DNA of 64,000 nucleotides from an uncultured Lachnospiraceae bacterium (GCA_910586015.1 CAJUGJ010000002.1:1-64000); one strand, 5' to 3'; counted from the stretch's first letter, positions 7,761-17,019 are shown. Translations and numbers: made by a program. The notes: a model not told the origin generated them from the sequence alone.

Positions 7761-8732
7761 TTATTTCTTTTTTAGATATTTTATTATAAGTACCAAACCA
7801 GCTCCTGCAAAAATACTAATTCCTGCTGCTCTAGCTGGATAATAAGAATCTCCTGTCTGTGGTGTCTTATCCTTATTAGGAGTGCTTGGTTTTGAAGGAG
7901 TTTTTGTTGGAGTTTTTGTATTAGAAGGTGCTTTTGTCGGGGTTGGTGCTGGCATTTTTGTCGGGGTTGGTGCTGGGGCTTTTGTCGGAGTTGGAGTTGG
8001 GGCTTTTGTTGGAGTTGGGGCTTTTGTTGGGGTTGGGGTTGGAGCTTTTGTTGGAGTCGGAGTTGGATCCGGATCTTCCTCTAAATCTTCGTCTGGATCT
8101 TCCTCTAAATCTTCGTCTGGATCTTCCTCTAAATCTTCAAACTCACCATATAAATATTTTTCATATGTATCTGTATTAATTACAAATGCGTATTTTGTAA
8201 ACTGTGTAATGGTAAATTGAAAATATGGTATACTATCGATTGCAACCAATTCTTTACTCACTTCTTCTGTTTTTCCGCTTTTATTGACCATTAATAATTT
8301 GAGATCTCGCTCCATTCCTTCAAATTCAGAAGGAACTGGTATAATGACAGTCATAGGATAATTTTGTGTTACTGGATAATATTCACCATCACTACTATCT
8401 TCTTCATAGAGCAAAACATCCATTGCCAGTTTTTCATAATTATCAATATTATCTCCTGACTTTTTTAGTGCATCTTCTAAAGCTGCCTGAGAATCATAAT
8501 CATCAAAAAACCAGAGTTGATATTTATCTACATCCATATTAGAGCGATTAAATTTTGCATAAATATCTTCTGCATTCATTCCAACTGGTGCTTCTTCAAC
8601 TGGTACATTATATTCTTCTTTGGTTACTGAAATTTCTTTTGGAGCTGCTAAAACAGTTTGTGTAAGACTACAATTTGTCATAACAACTGTAAAAGCTAAG
8701 ATTTTACAAAAAGATGTCAACTTCTTATTCAT
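7761..8732 (-). CDS. Sortase-anchored surface protein with Pro/Thr stalk
   Basis: 323 residues from the second ATG; GGAGG directly abuts the first ATG (8738), so 8732 has the proper spacing. The order is signal peptide (cleavage near VLAA), a unique globular region to about residue 200, an acidic stretch with three DLEEDPDE repeats, a stalk of TPTPTKAP-like repeats, then TPQTGD, a hydrophobic helix and the tail KYLKKK. TPQTG resembles the (S/P)PXTG signal known for Clostridioides difficile sortase B. The gene begins 14 bases after the class B sortase gene, its probable anchoring enzyme. Function of the globular part is not recognised. Confidence 0.85.
   Translation of the reverse strand: MNKKLTSFCKILAFTVVMTNCSLTQTVLAAPKEISVTKEEYNVPVEEAPVGMNAEDIYAKFNRSNMDVDKYQLWFFDDYDSQAALEDALKKSGDNIDNYEKLAMDVLLYEEDSSDGEYYPVTQNYPMTVIIPVPSEFEGMERDLKLLMVNKSGKTEEVSKELVAIDSIPYFQFTITQFTKYAFVINTDTYEKYLYGEFEDLEEDPDEDLEEDPDEDLEEDPDPTPTPTKAPTPTPTKAPTPTKAPTPTPTKAPAPTPTKMPAPTPTKAPSNTKTPTKTPSKPSTPNKDKTPQTGDSYYPARAAGISIFAGAGLVLIIKYLKKK
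8072..8139. repeat. 24-bp tandem repeat inside the surface-protein gene
   Basis: A 24-base unit occurs nearly three times and encodes the DLEEDPDE acidic repeats. Adjoining DNA (about 7930-8070) is a degenerate repeat encoding TPTPTKAP units. Copy number probably varies between strains. Confidence 0.85.
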
Positions 8733-8746
8733 TTTCATCCTCCCTC

Positions 8747-9985
8747 TTAATCAAAATCTGAAATTTTTCTACCTACTATGATAAATCTGCCATCCTCAAT
8801 AGAACGGTCACAGGTAGAAAGGGTCACAAGTTGATCCCCATACTCTGCCGATCCTCCTGTATCATAAATAGACAGTTTTTGAATTCCAGAAAGATACTCC
8901 TCAAACTGCTCTTTTTCTGACAGATCGTGAAAACGGTAGTAACGAAATTTCGCATCTCCGGGATAACCCACTTCTGTTAAAACAACTGCAATAATTTCAT
9001 ATTCTCCTTCTTCATAAATCGTATCAAATCGAAAAGTCCGATGAGTATCAAAAAATTCTTTTTCTTTGTATTTTAATAATGTAGAAAACATTGAGCCATT
9101 TTTCATGTTATGGCCATAGATAATCCAATTATCTCTATGTGATGTTATACTATTACGAATATCCATAAATGGCAGTCCATTAATATCATTATTTTTATCA
9201 AAATCCCGTTTTAAATAAAATTCTTCATCTTGTACTGACTGCATAACCGGATAATTAATAACGGTTCCTTCTATGCTAATCCAGCCAACTAAATCGGAAT
9301 TTCGTTCATATAATGTACTATATTTATAAAGTATTGTTGATATTTCTCCCTCCCCCTGTTTTGGCAAAGAGCCAATTTGTGTTTCTGGCTGTCTGTCTGC
9401 AATCGGAATATACCCCTCTACTGGCTCTAAAATGCAGGAAATTAAATTTGCAATCTTTCTTTCACTTAAATAGCTTGCAACTTGATAATAAATACTGTAG
9501 CCAACCTGATATAAAATAACACAACCAAGTACAATACTTACTAAGACCAGAAAAATTTTTTTATTTCTTTTGGTATTGGATTTTTTACTGCTCTTAGAAA
9601 ATGTTTGTTTTCTCCGAAGTTTTTTTCCAGACTTTCTTTTTCTCCCCCAAATATCTTGATCGATCGGCAGTTTCTCTCGAGGTTCTCTCCATAAAAGCCA
9701 TTCCCCTGCAGGTTTGCCAGATGCACATTGTTGAAGTTGATGTAAAAACTCATCTCCTAAATATGTTTCAAACATATCTGGAAACCCGATTAGCTGCTGA
9801 TAAACTCTGGAAGCCGTTTCCGGATCTTCTAAATCCATTCTTTTTCGAAGACTATCTATCTTCTCAACATCCCGAAGTCCAGCTTCATACTCCTTTTGTG
9901 TAAAAAAGCGGCGGCCTCGGATGACATAAGAGGATTCTATCATCGTTTTTTCATACCTTTCTATTTTGCCGCTATAAAATATCAT
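8747..9985 (-). CDS. srtB: Class B sortase with long cytoplasmic N-terminal extension
   Basis: 412 residues. A transmembrane helix lies at about 144-162, followed by a catalytic domain with His292 (YGHNM), Cys392 (LSTCD) and Arg400 (DGRFIIVGR), the sortase triad. Insertions and strand order match class B. Residues 1-143 precede the helix and include a very basic stretch (about 115-143); class B sortases normally start with the membrane helix. It anchors sorting-signal proteins to the cell wall, and the next gene encodes a TPQTG protein. The ribosome site for the first ATG is weak, so a start at 9943 is possible. Confidence 0.9.
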   Translation of the reverse strand: MIFYSGKIERYEKTMIESSYVIRGRRFFTQKEYEAGLRDVEKIDSLRKRMDLEDPETASRVYQQLIGFPDMFETYLGDEFLHQLQQCASGKPAGEWLLWREPREKLPIDQDIWGRKRKSGKKLRRKQTFSKSSKKSNTKRNKKIFLVLVSIVLGCVILYQVGYSIYYQVASYLSERKIANLISCILEPVEGYIPIADRQPETQIGSLPKQGEGEISTILYKYSTLYERNSDLVGWISIEGTVINYPVMQSVQDEEFYLKRDFDKNNDINGLPFMDIRNSITSHRDNWIIYGHNMKNGSMFSTLLKYKEKEFFDTHRTFRFDTIYEEGEYEIIAVVLTEVGYPGDAKFRYYRFHDLSEKEQFEEYLSGIQKLSIYDTGGSAEYGDQLVTLSTCDRSIEDGRFIIVGRKISDFD

Positions 9986-10038
9986 TCTTATTTTACGTCA
10001 AAATCTAAGGAATTACAATGCCTTTTTTCAATAAAATT

Positions 10039-10085
10039 AAAAACCACTATCTTTTAAAAATTTTTTCTTGCAGATAGTGGTTTTT
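10039..10085 (-). terminator. leuS terminator
   Basis: A 14-bp perfect stem (10039-10052 with 10072-10085) follows the leuS stop, with T-runs on both strands. Confidence 0.85.
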
Positions 10086-10088
10086 TTA

Positions 10089-12503
10089 CTATTTCACTAC
10101 TAAATTATAAATTCTTCCCTTTACATAAATTTCTTTCACAATAGTTTTTCCTTCTACTGCTTTTGCTACTACAGGAATTTCAAAAACAATTGGTTTTACC
10201 TGTGCTGCTTCTGCTTCTTTTTCCACTTTTACAGTTGCTTTTACTTTACCGTTAATTTGGACTGCAATTTCTATCTCATTTTCTATTGTTTTTTCTTTAT
10301 CATACTCTGGCCAAGAAGCTTGATAAATATGTCCATCAAATTTAAGCTCCTCCCAAAGTTCTTCTGTCATGTGTGGTGCTACTGGATTTAACAGTAACAA
10401 TAACGTCTTGAATTCTTTCTTTGTTACTTTTTCTATTCGATAAAATTCATTTACTAATGCCATCATTGCCGCGATTGCTGTATTGAATTTCATTCCTTCA
10501 AAATCTTGACTGACTTTTTGGATTGTCTGATGAAGTTTAATTTCTAACTCTTTCGAATATCCATCTTCCTCTACTATCATATCCTTCAATTTCCATACAC
10601 GATCTAAGAAACGACGACATCCCTTTACTCCCTCTTTTGACCAAGCTGCACTCAGATCAAATGCACCAATAAACATCTCATAAGTTCGTAAGGTATCTGC
10701 TCCAAACTCTTCTATAATCTCATCTGGATTGACCACATTGCCACGGGATTTACTCATCTTTTCATTATTTTCACCTAAGATCATTCCATGAGACGTTCTC
10801 TTTTGATATGGTTCAGGTGTACTTACTAAACCTTGATCATATAAAAATTTATGCCAGAATCTTGAATAGAGTAAATGTAATGTCGTATGTTCCATTCCTC
10901 CATTGTACCAGTCTACTGGCATCCAATAATCAATCGCTTCTTTACTAGCAAATTCTTTATCATTATGTGAATTAAGATAACGTAAAAAATACCATGAAGA
11001 ACCTGCCCATTGTGGCATGGTATCTGTTTCTCTTTTTGCAGGTCCTTTACAACAAGGACAAGTAGTTGATACCCAATCTGTCATTGCAGCTAATGGCGAC
11101 TCTCCAGTATCTGTTGGCATATAGCTATCTACTTCTGGCAGCAATAATGGTAACTCGCTTTCTGGAAGAGGAACATAGCCGCACTTTTCACAAAAAACAA
11201 TCGGAATTGGCTCTCCCCAGTATCTCTGACGAGAAAATACCCAGTCTCTAAGCTTATAATTTACCTTTTTCTTTCCAATTTTTTGCTCTGTCAACCAAGT
11301 AATAATTTTCTTTTTTGCTTCTGTCACTTCTAAATCATTTAAAAAATCCGAATTTACTAACTTTCCTGTAGCTGTATCTGTAAATGCTGCTTCGTTGACA
11401 TTTCCTCCAGCAACTACTTCAATAATTGGCAGATTAAACTTTTTAGCAAACGCCCAATCTCTTTCGTCATGGGCAGGAACTGCCATAATTGCTCCTGTTC
11501 CATAGGTCATTAAAACATAGTCCGAAACCCAAATTGGAATTTCCTTTCCGTTGACTGGATTGATGGCAGAAAGTCCCTCTAAACCTACTCCTGTCTTTTC
11601 TTTCGAGAGTTCTGTTCTTTCAAAATCGGATTTTTTTGCTGCCTGTTCTCTATATTCTGCCACTTTATCATAATTTGTAATTTCATCTTTATACGTTTCA
11701 ATAAATGGATGTTCTGGAGAAATTACCATATAAGTCGCCCCAAATAAAGTATCTGGTCTTGTTGTATATACACGCAGTACATCTTCTTTTCCCTTTAATT
11801 TAAAATCTACTTCTGCACCCTCCGAACGACCAATCCAATTTCTTTGAGAAGTTTTTACCTTTTCTATATAATCTACATTGTCTAAACCATCTAATAACTT
11901 TTCAGCATAGTCTGTAATTCTTAACATCCACTGGCTTTTTACTTTTCGTACTACTTCTCCACCACAACGCTCACAAACTCCATTTACAACTTCTTCATTT
12001 GCCAGACCTATTTTACAAGATGTACACCAATTAATTGGCATTTCACTCTTATAAGCAAGCCCTTTTTTATATAATTGTAAGAAAATCCACTGTGTCCATC
12101 GATAATAATTCGGATCTGTCGTATTAATTTCTTTGTCCCAGTCAAAGGAATATCCAAGTGCTTTTAACTGTTCTTTAAAATGTGCTACATTTTTTTCTGT
12201 TACAATCCTTGGGTGAATTTTGTTTTTAATCGCATAATTTTCTGTCGGAAGTCCAAAGGCGTCCCATCCCATTGGATATAATACATTATATCCTTGCATC
12301 CTTCTCTTTCTTGCAATAATATCCAATGCTGTATATGGTCTTGGATGACCAACATGAAGTCCCTGTCCAGAAGGATATGGAAACTCTACCAGTGCATAAT
12401 ATTTCGGTTTGGTTCGATCTTCACTTACTTTAAATGCTTCTTCCTTTTCCCAAATTTCTTGCCATTTCTTTTCAATTTCTTTTGGTGAATATCCTTTACT
12501 CAT
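10089..12503 (-). CDS. leuS: Leucyl-tRNA synthetase
   Basis: 804 residues, typical length. It charges tRNA-Leu in the cytoplasm. The class I signatures HVGH (in GLHVGHPRP) and KMSKS are present, with the CP1 editing domain (TTRPDTLFGATYMV) and zinc-type CxxC pairs. The ATG at 12503 is chosen because AAGGGG lies eight bases upstream; the longer frame from 12545 would translate the leader terminator and is rejected. A leucine T-box leader precedes the gene, so it is expected to respond to uncharged tRNA-Leu. Confidence 0.97.
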   Translation of the reverse strand: MSKGYSPKEIEKKWQEIWEKEEAFKVSEDRTKPKYYALVEFPYPSGQGLHVGHPRPYTALDIIARKRRMQGYNVLYPMGWDAFGLPTENYAIKNKIHPRIVTEKNVAHFKEQLKALGYSFDWDKEINTTDPNYYRWTQWIFLQLYKKGLAYKSEMPINWCTSCKIGLANEEVVNGVCERCGGEVVRKVKSQWMLRITDYAEKLLDGLDNVDYIEKVKTSQRNWIGRSEGAEVDFKLKGKEDVLRVYTTRPDTLFGATYMVISPEHPFIETYKDEITNYDKVAEYREQAAKKSDFERTELSKEKTGVGLEGLSAINPVNGKEIPIWVSDYVLMTYGTGAIMAVPAHDERDWAFAKKFNLPIIEVVAGGNVNEAAFTDTATGKLVNSDFLNDLEVTEAKKKIITWLTEQKIGKKKVNYKLRDWVFSRQRYWGEPIPIVFCEKCGYVPLPESELPLLLPEVDSYMPTDTGESPLAAMTDWVSTTCPCCKGPAKRETDTMPQWAGSSWYFLRYLNSHNDKEFASKEAIDYWMPVDWYNGGMEHTTLHLLYSRFWHKFLYDQGLVSTPEPYQKRTSHGMILGENNEKMSKSRGNVVNPDEIIEEFGADTLRTYEMFIGAFDLSAAWSKEGVKGCRRFLDRVWKLKDMIVEEDGYSKELEIKLHQTIQKVSQDFEGMKFNTAIAAMMALVNEFYRIEKVTKKEFKTLLLLLNPVAPHMTEELWEELKFDGHIYQASWPEYDKEKTIENEIEIAVQINGKVKATVKVEKEAEAAQVKPIVFEIPVVAKAVEGKTIVKEIYVKGRIYNLVVK

Positions 12504-12525
12504 AATATTTCCCCTTTTACCTTGA

Positions 12526-12795
12526 AATAAAAAACAGCCTTTCATCTTTTTATAAAGACGAAAAGGCTGATCCTGTCCGTGGTACCACTCTACTTTATCC
12601 TGCTATAGCAGAATACACTCTTTGTTCGATAACGGAAACTTCCGCTTTTGCTTACTTTTTCATAAACTTTTTTGGGCAAAAGAACTCCAAGGCGAGTTCA
12701 AACGATCCCTTTGCAGTCTTTCACCAGCCGGCTGCTCTCTGAAAAAGCAGATTCGTTTTACTATTCCTTTTCTTTGTCTATTTCTTTATTTGATA
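12526..12795 (-). promoter_or_regulatory. Leucine T-box leader of leuS
   Basis: The minus-strand leader contains the T-box core TGGTACCACGG (about 12577-12587) and a terminator stem (12533-12568) ending in a T-run. Stem I has an AGAG..GGTGA segment and a GAACTC specifier region whose CTC (12694-12696) is a leucine codon. Uncharged tRNA-Leu should stabilise the antiterminator and switch on leuS. Confidence 0.88.
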
Positions 12796-12801
12796 GGTAT
12801 T

Positions 12802-12829
12802 ATTTTAACAGATTTCCTGACTTTGTCAA
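12802..12829 (-). promoter_or_regulatory. Promoter of the leuS T-box transcript
   Basis: TTGACA (12824-12829) and TAAAAT (12802-12807) with a 16-base spacer on the minus strand, giving a leader of about 290 bases. Confidence 0.65.
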
Positions 12830-12853
12830 GCAATTTTTATTACTGCTTTGTTT

Positions 12854-12932
12854 CAATCCACTCGTGGCAGTTAAGAGCAAGACAATGATGTGGATTGCTT
12901 CATGGCAGTAGGTGATACTCGCCCGCTACTGC
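12854..12932 (-). other. Inverted repeats after the GH25 gene
   Basis: Two nested-looking stems, GCAGTAG/CTACTGC (12905-12911 with 12926-12932) and CAATCCAC/GTGGATTG (12854-12861 with 12890-12897), lie between the GH25 stop and the leuS promoter. There is no T-run; a weak terminator is possible. Confidence 0.35.
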
Positions 12933-12934
12933 TG

Positions 12935-14878
12935 TTAATTATTAATTATTGAATAGTCAATAAAGCTCACATTCAAATCTACCTTTCCCTTAATTCCCGG
13001 AACACTTCCCTTATCCGAATACTGTAACATCTGAAATTCATAAGGAAATGTAATAGTATCTCCATAGTACGCATACCATTTGTCATATTCTGTCAACTGT
13101 TCCAAATCCAATCCCATAATCATCCACTTTGTATTTGCATAGAGCATTGGCTTATATCCAGCTATACGAATTTCATCCATAAATGCTTTTGCAATCTGTG
13201 TTCTGTCCTGTCTAGTCAATTTATTTGCTCTTGCATCATAAGTTGTTACGACTTCGGTATCAAAGACAATTGGATATGTAATCTGTTGTTCTTTAATTGC
13301 GTTTAGAACAAATTCTGCTTCTTGCTTTGCCTCTTCTTGTGTAATTGCCTGTGAAAAAAAGTAAATTCCAATTGGAATTCCTGCCTCTATTGCTCCCTTC
13401 ATATTTTGTTCAAAATAAGGATCAAATTCTAAAGTTCCTTCATTCATTCCGCGGAATCCAAGTCGAATAATCGCATATTCTACCCCTGCTTGTTTTACCT
13501 TAAACCAATCAATTTCTCCTTGATACTTTGAAACATCTATTCCACAAATAGAACGCTTCTCACCATTTTCATAATATGCTTTAAACCCGTTTCCATCATC
13601 AATAAAATTATTAAAATCATGGCTGCGACGTTCTACACGGTTGGAAAGTTCAATCAAATAGCGTTCTTTATTTGAACCCAAAATTGTAACACGATCAGAC
13701 AAAATAGAAGTTCTTGGTATAATAATTCCATCTGAACCTGGATCTTCTTGATTCGGCAAGACATATGCCCCATATTTTGCTCCTGAAAGTCCAATCATAC
13801 CCTCTTGAAGAGATAACTTTGCTGTTAGTTCTCCTAGGTATTCTCGTTCAGAAAGATAGGCTATCGTAGAAATTTCAATAGACGTTTCTGAAATCTCCAT
13901 TGTAAAATAATCTTCTAATCCAAGTCCTATTTCATCATCATACATAGCATTCGTATAAGTTTCCTGTGAAATTGCATACTTATACTTTGCCTCTCCTACT
14001 ATCAATGTCATTACTGCTTCTGCTAACTGACTTGTTCCTAACTCTGTAAATTCAAAAGAAAAAATATTTTTCATTGCCTGTAATAAATTTAAAGATTCAT
14101 ATTCCTGAAAATTCTTTAAATCTACTAAACGTAACTTTCTTGGAAGTTCTTTGCTTCCGCTTAATTTCCAAACTTTTGAATTCTCTTCTCCTTTAACAGA
14201 ACTTCCAGCACTATCTCTTCCTTCTAAAAATAACAGTTGTCTGCTTCCATCTTGTAGAAAATCTCCTACAATTGGACAAAGTAATGATAATTTACCACTT
14301 AAATCATAATACCAATCAAACTCTGTAAGGCGCCTTCCATTATCAATAATCACACCCAATCGCTGCATATTATCTTCTTGTTCATATTCATTTCGATAAT
14401 AAATCTTAAATTCTCCATTAGAAAAGCACAAATATTCATAACCAAATAAATTTGTTACCGAAGCTGAAAAAGAAGATGGAAGTTCTGAAATCTGTTCTAC
14501 TTTCGATACCAGATCTTCTTCTAAACGAACTGTAACCCCTCTCTTTTCCTCAGAAATACTGGAAGTAGGTTCTGGATCTTTTGTATTGATTCCTGTGGTA
14601 GTAGATTTGAATTTTTCTTTTAAGTACCAAACTCCACCTGTGGCAGCTAATACAATTAATAAAATACCTTCTGTACCTGCAAGGAACTTCCAACCATTAA
14701 ACTTCTTTTTTTTAGTAGTTTTCTTTTCTTCTGATGGTATTTCATCTTTTATATCTTCTAATTCTTCTAATACTTCTTTTAAATCTTTTTCTTTATCGAT
14801 TTCTTCCCAATGCTTAAACTCTATCTGGTCTTGTATATTATTTTCTAAATCATCTCGTGTATTTTTAATTTCTTCCAT
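12935..14878 (-). CDS. Membrane-anchored GH25 lysozyme-family muramidase
   Basis: 647 residues. An acidic cytoplasmic head (1-60) precedes one transmembrane helix (about 66-86), then an extracellular region of about 350 residues I do not recognise, then a GH25 domain (about 444-640) with GIDVSKYQGEIDW (Asp448) and VFDTEV (Asp540, Glu542), the catalytic carboxylates of Chalaropsis-type lysozymes. It probably cleaves MurNAc-GlcNAc bonds in the cell's own wall. The large middle domain is an uncommon addition. AAAGGAG precedes the ATG, and the gene has its own promoter. Confidence 0.88.
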   Translation of the reverse strand: MEEIKNTRDDLENNIQDQIEFKHWEEIDKEKDLKEVLEELEDIKDEIPSEEKKTTKKKKFNGWKFLAGTEGILLIVLAATGGVWYLKEKFKSTTTGINTKDPEPTSSISEEKRGVTVRLEEDLVSKVEQISELPSSFSASVTNLFGYEYLCFSNGEFKIYYRNEYEQEDNMQRLGVIIDNGRRLTEFDWYYDLSGKLSLLCPIVGDFLQDGSRQLLFLEGRDSAGSSVKGEENSKVWKLSGSKELPRKLRLVDLKNFQEYESLNLLQAMKNIFSFEFTELGTSQLAEAVMTLIVGEAKYKYAISQETYTNAMYDDEIGLGLEDYFTMEISETSIEISTIAYLSEREYLGELTAKLSLQEGMIGLSGAKYGAYVLPNQEDPGSDGIIIPRTSILSDRVTILGSNKERYLIELSNRVERRSHDFNNFIDDGNGFKAYYENGEKRSICGIDVSKYQGEIDWFKVKQAGVEYAIIRLGFRGMNEGTLEFDPYFEQNMKGAIEAGIPIGIYFFSQAITQEEAKQEAEFVLNAIKEQQITYPIVFDTEVVTTYDARANKLTRQDRTQIAKAFMDEIRIAGYKPMLYANTKWMIMGLDLEQLTEYDKWYAYYGDTITFPYEFQMLQYSDKGSVPGIKGKVDLNVSFIDYSIINN

Positions 14879-14928
14879 TATTTTACTCCTTTAAATTAAT
14901 CTATCCTTTGCTTCTTTTTCTCTCTTTA

Positions 14929-14957
14929 ACTATATCAAGATTCGACAAGAGTTGCAA
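14929..14957 (-). promoter_or_regulatory. Promoter of the GH25 gene
   Basis: TTGCAA (14952-14957), 17-base spacer, TATAGT (14929-14934) on the minus strand, divergent from the tRNA-Gly promoter. Confidence 0.6.
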
Positions 14958-14997
14958 TTAATATTTTAATTAAAAAATTAAAAATTTAATTTTACTA

Positions 14998-15026
14998 TTG
15001 ACAGATCGTAAAAAATATTGTATAGT
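14998..15026 (+). promoter_or_regulatory. Promoter of tRNA-Gly
   Basis: TTGACA (14998-15003), 17-base spacer, TATAGT (15021-15026), about 36 bases before the tRNA. Confidence 0.75.
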
Positions 15027-15062
15027 AAAGCATATATTCTTTATAAAATTAAAACAATTTTT

Positions 15063-15134
15063 GCACGAGTGGCTCAGTGGTGGAGTATCGCCTTGCCAAG
15101 GCGAGGGTCGCGGGTTCGAATCCCGTCTCGTGCT
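15063..15134 (+). tRNA. tRNA-Gly (GCC)
   Basis: A full cloverleaf: acceptor GCACGAG/CTCGTGC, anticodon stem-loop with GCC at 15095-15097 and a GGTTCGAATCC T-arm. CCA is not encoded. The sequence is identical to the minus-strand copy at 44694-44765. Confidence 0.96.
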
Positions 15135-15247
15135 TTTATTTTATTTCTATCTTCTCTTTTCCAAAATCACTATAATGATACTATTGAACAGGCAAGATTT
15201 TTGTTTTTTTTCATATAGTAAAACAGAACAAAAAGGGAGAGAGCGAT

Positions 15248-15448
15248 ATGTCTTGTTGTTGGATTCTTATTTTACTCTTACTTTGCCGAAATAATTGTTT
15301 TACAAGAGGATGCTGCTGTAATACAAATTGTAAATGTGATTCGGATTGTGAGTGTGATTGCACTTGTAATAACGATCCATGTACAATGATAGTAGGATGT
15401 TCTCCAAGTGTTAATCTAACAGAAGAAACTACAGATTGTGATTGTTAA
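15248..15448 (+). CDS. Small Cys-rich hypothetical protein
   Basis: 66 residues with 17 cysteines: a hydrophobic N-terminus (SCCWILILLLLC), then CC, CxC and CxxxC runs mixed with Asp and Asn. AAGGGAGAGAG precedes the ATG at good spacing, and a hairpin with a T-run follows the stop, supporting a real gene. It has no CXXX periodicity and no nearby radical SAM gene. Metal binding is a guess. With only tRNA-Gly upstream and no clear promoter, it may be cotranscribed with the tRNA. Confidence 0.55.
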   Translation: MSCCWILILLLLCRNNCFTRGCCCNTNCKCDSDCECDCTCNNDPCTMIVGCSPSVNLTEETTDCDC

Positions 15449-15453
15449 GAGTT

Positions 15454-15499
15454 TTGCAGTAGAGAAGGTGATTACTTCCTTCTTTGCTGCAATTTTTTT
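15454..15499 (+). terminator. Terminator after the Cys-rich ORF
   Basis: TTGCAG..AGAAGG pairs with CCTTCT..CTGCAA and is followed by a run of seven T. Confidence 0.75.
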
Positions 15500-15614
15500 A
15501 TTGACTTTCTTAAAAAGTTTTAATATTTTATGAAGATCTTTCTGTAAATCTTGTACTTTTTTTTAATCCTGTTATCCTATAAAAAATAACTACAATATAG
15601 AAATGGAGTCTATC

Positions 15615-16373
15615 ATGTTTAGAATAACAATATATTTATTACGTGGTCTTTCAGCAGGATGCCTTTTTTATTTTCTTGTTGTTTTATTACTCTCTGGAAT
15701 TAAGACCTCTTTTCTCTGGTTTTGGATAGCAGCAGGAGTTTTTATGGGAATATTGTCTTTCCTTTTACCTACTTGGCTGAAAGGAAAACATAAGGTACTT
15801 TTCTTTTCTGCTAAAACGATTATCTATATAATTCCTGTATGTTTTTTATTATTTTTATGTATTGAACTATTTTTAATTTATTTTTCGAGACAAACTCCTA
15901 TAGCAAATACTGATTATGTAATTGTACTTGGTGCACAAGTTCGTGGAAAAATTCCCTCTAAAACTTTAAATGCAAGAATCCAAACTGCCGCTAAATATTT
16001 ATTGGAAAATCCAGATTCTCTTGTTATCTGTTCTGGTGGAAAAGGTGAAAATGAAGATATTTCAGAGGCAAATGCTATTGCAGAAAGCTTAGTGTTACTT
16101 GGTATTTCCAAGGAACGAATTTTATTAGAAGATAACTCCACTAGTACCGTAGAAAATTTAGAATTCAGTAGTTCTTTATGTGATCCTAAAACAGATACTA
16201 TTACAATTATAACCAGTGACTTCCACTTATATCGTGCTTGTCAGATTGCTAAAAATTTAGGATATCAAAAAGTTTTTGGACTGGGAGCAAAGGAATTTTT
16301 AATCACTACCCCGGGATATTATATTCGAGAATTTTTTGCATTGATTAAGGAATTCGTCACAGGAAATTTATAA
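15615..16373 (+). CDS. YdcF/SanA-like (DUF218) membrane protein
   Basis: 252 residues from the ATG at 15615, which has GGAG six bases upstream; the ATG at 15603 overlaps that site. Three or four N-terminal helices (to about residue 85) precede a DUF218 domain with DYVIVLGAQV, ICSGGKGENE and LEDNSTSTVENL. Members such as ElyC and SanA act in envelope or peptidoglycan-precursor metabolism; the exact reaction is not known. Single-gene unit. Confidence 0.85.
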   Translation: MFRITIYLLRGLSAGCLFYFLVVLLLSGIKTSFLWFWIAAGVFMGILSFLLPTWLKGKHKVLFFSAKTIIYIIPVCFLLFLCIELFLIYFSRQTPIANTDYVIVLGAQVRGKIPSKTLNARIQTAAKYLLENPDSLVICSGGKGENEDISEANAIAESLVLLGISKERILLEDNSTSTVENLEFSSSLCDPKTDTITIITSDFHLYRACQIAKNLGYQKVFGLGAKEFLITTPGYYIREFFALIKEFVTGNL

Positions 16374-16396
16374 ATTTTAAAAGTACCAGCTTTTGA

Positions 16397-16425
16397 TTGC
16401 CAATTTTAGAAACCTATGATAGAAT
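16397..16425 (+). promoter_or_regulatory. Promoter of the cyclophilin gene
   Basis: TTGCCA (16397-16402), 17-base spacer, TAGAAT (16420-16425). Confidence 0.55.
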
Positions 16426-16465
16426 AAAGACCATCTACATTTAATACAGAAAGGAGTTTTAAATT

Positions 16466-16996
16466 ATGAAAAATCCACTTGTAACAGTTGAAATGGAAAA
16501 TGGTGAAATCATGTTAATTGAACTTTATCCTGAAATTGCTCCAAATACAGTAAATAATTTTATTTCTCTTGTAAACAAGAAGTTTTACGATGGTTTGATT
16601 TTTCATCGGGTAATTTATGGTTTTATGATTCAAGGAGGAGATCCAGAAGGTACAGGTACAGGAGGTCCGGGATATCATATTAAAGGTGAATTTTCCTCTA
16701 ACGGATTTGAAAATCAATTACTTCATACAAAAGGGGTTATTTCTATGGCACGTTCTGGTATGCCAGATTCAGCAGGTTCTCAATTTTTTATTATGCACGA
16801 GAATGCACCTCACTTAGATGGAGAATATGCTGCCTTTGGTAAAGTGATAGAAGGTATGGAAGTTGTCAATCATATTGCAGAAACAGCAACGGATAGATGG
16901 GATCGTCCAAAAAATACCCAAAAAATAAAAAAGATGACTATAGATACATTTGGAATAGACTATAGTGAACCTGTTACACAACCTGATATTATTTGA
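16466..16996 (+). CDS. ppiB: Peptidyl-prolyl cis-trans isomerase, cyclophilin type
   Basis: 176 residues with no signal peptide, so cytoplasmic. Cyclophilin core motifs are present: FHRVIYGFMIQGGDP (catalytic Arg), GSQFFIM and HLDGEYAAFGKV. It catalyses proline isomerisation during protein folding. AAAGGAG lies before the ATG. A monocistronic gene ending in a convergent hairpin with the ADP-ribosylglycohydrolase gene. Confidence 0.95.
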   Translation: MKNPLVTVEMENGEIMLIELYPEIAPNTVNNFISLVNKKFYDGLIFHRVIYGFMIQGGDPEGTGTGGPGYHIKGEFSSNGFENQLLHTKGVISMARSGMPDSAGSQFFIMHENAPHLDGEYAAFGKVIEGMEVVNHIAETATDRWDRPKNTQKIKKMTIDTFGIDYSEPVTQPDII

Positions 16997-17019
16997 TATT
17001 TGAAATTGTGAAAGTAATG

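Noticed and set aside
7930..8139. Possible CRISPR-like array of short repeats
   Set aside because: The repeats are in frame, contiguous and encode TPTPTKAP and DLEEDPDE; there are no spacers.
7882..8220. Gly/Val-repeat ORF on the plus strand
   Set aside because: Complement of the Pro/Thr stalk codons of the surface-protein gene; no ribosome site.
12504..12545. N-terminal extension of LeuRS to 12545
   Set aside because: It would translate the T-box terminator; the ATG at 12503 has a proper ribosome site and the usual LeuRS start.
12850..12861. GTTTCAATCCAC, resembling the end of a type I-C CRISPR repeat
   Set aside because: Occurs once, with no regularly spaced repeats or cas genes nearby.
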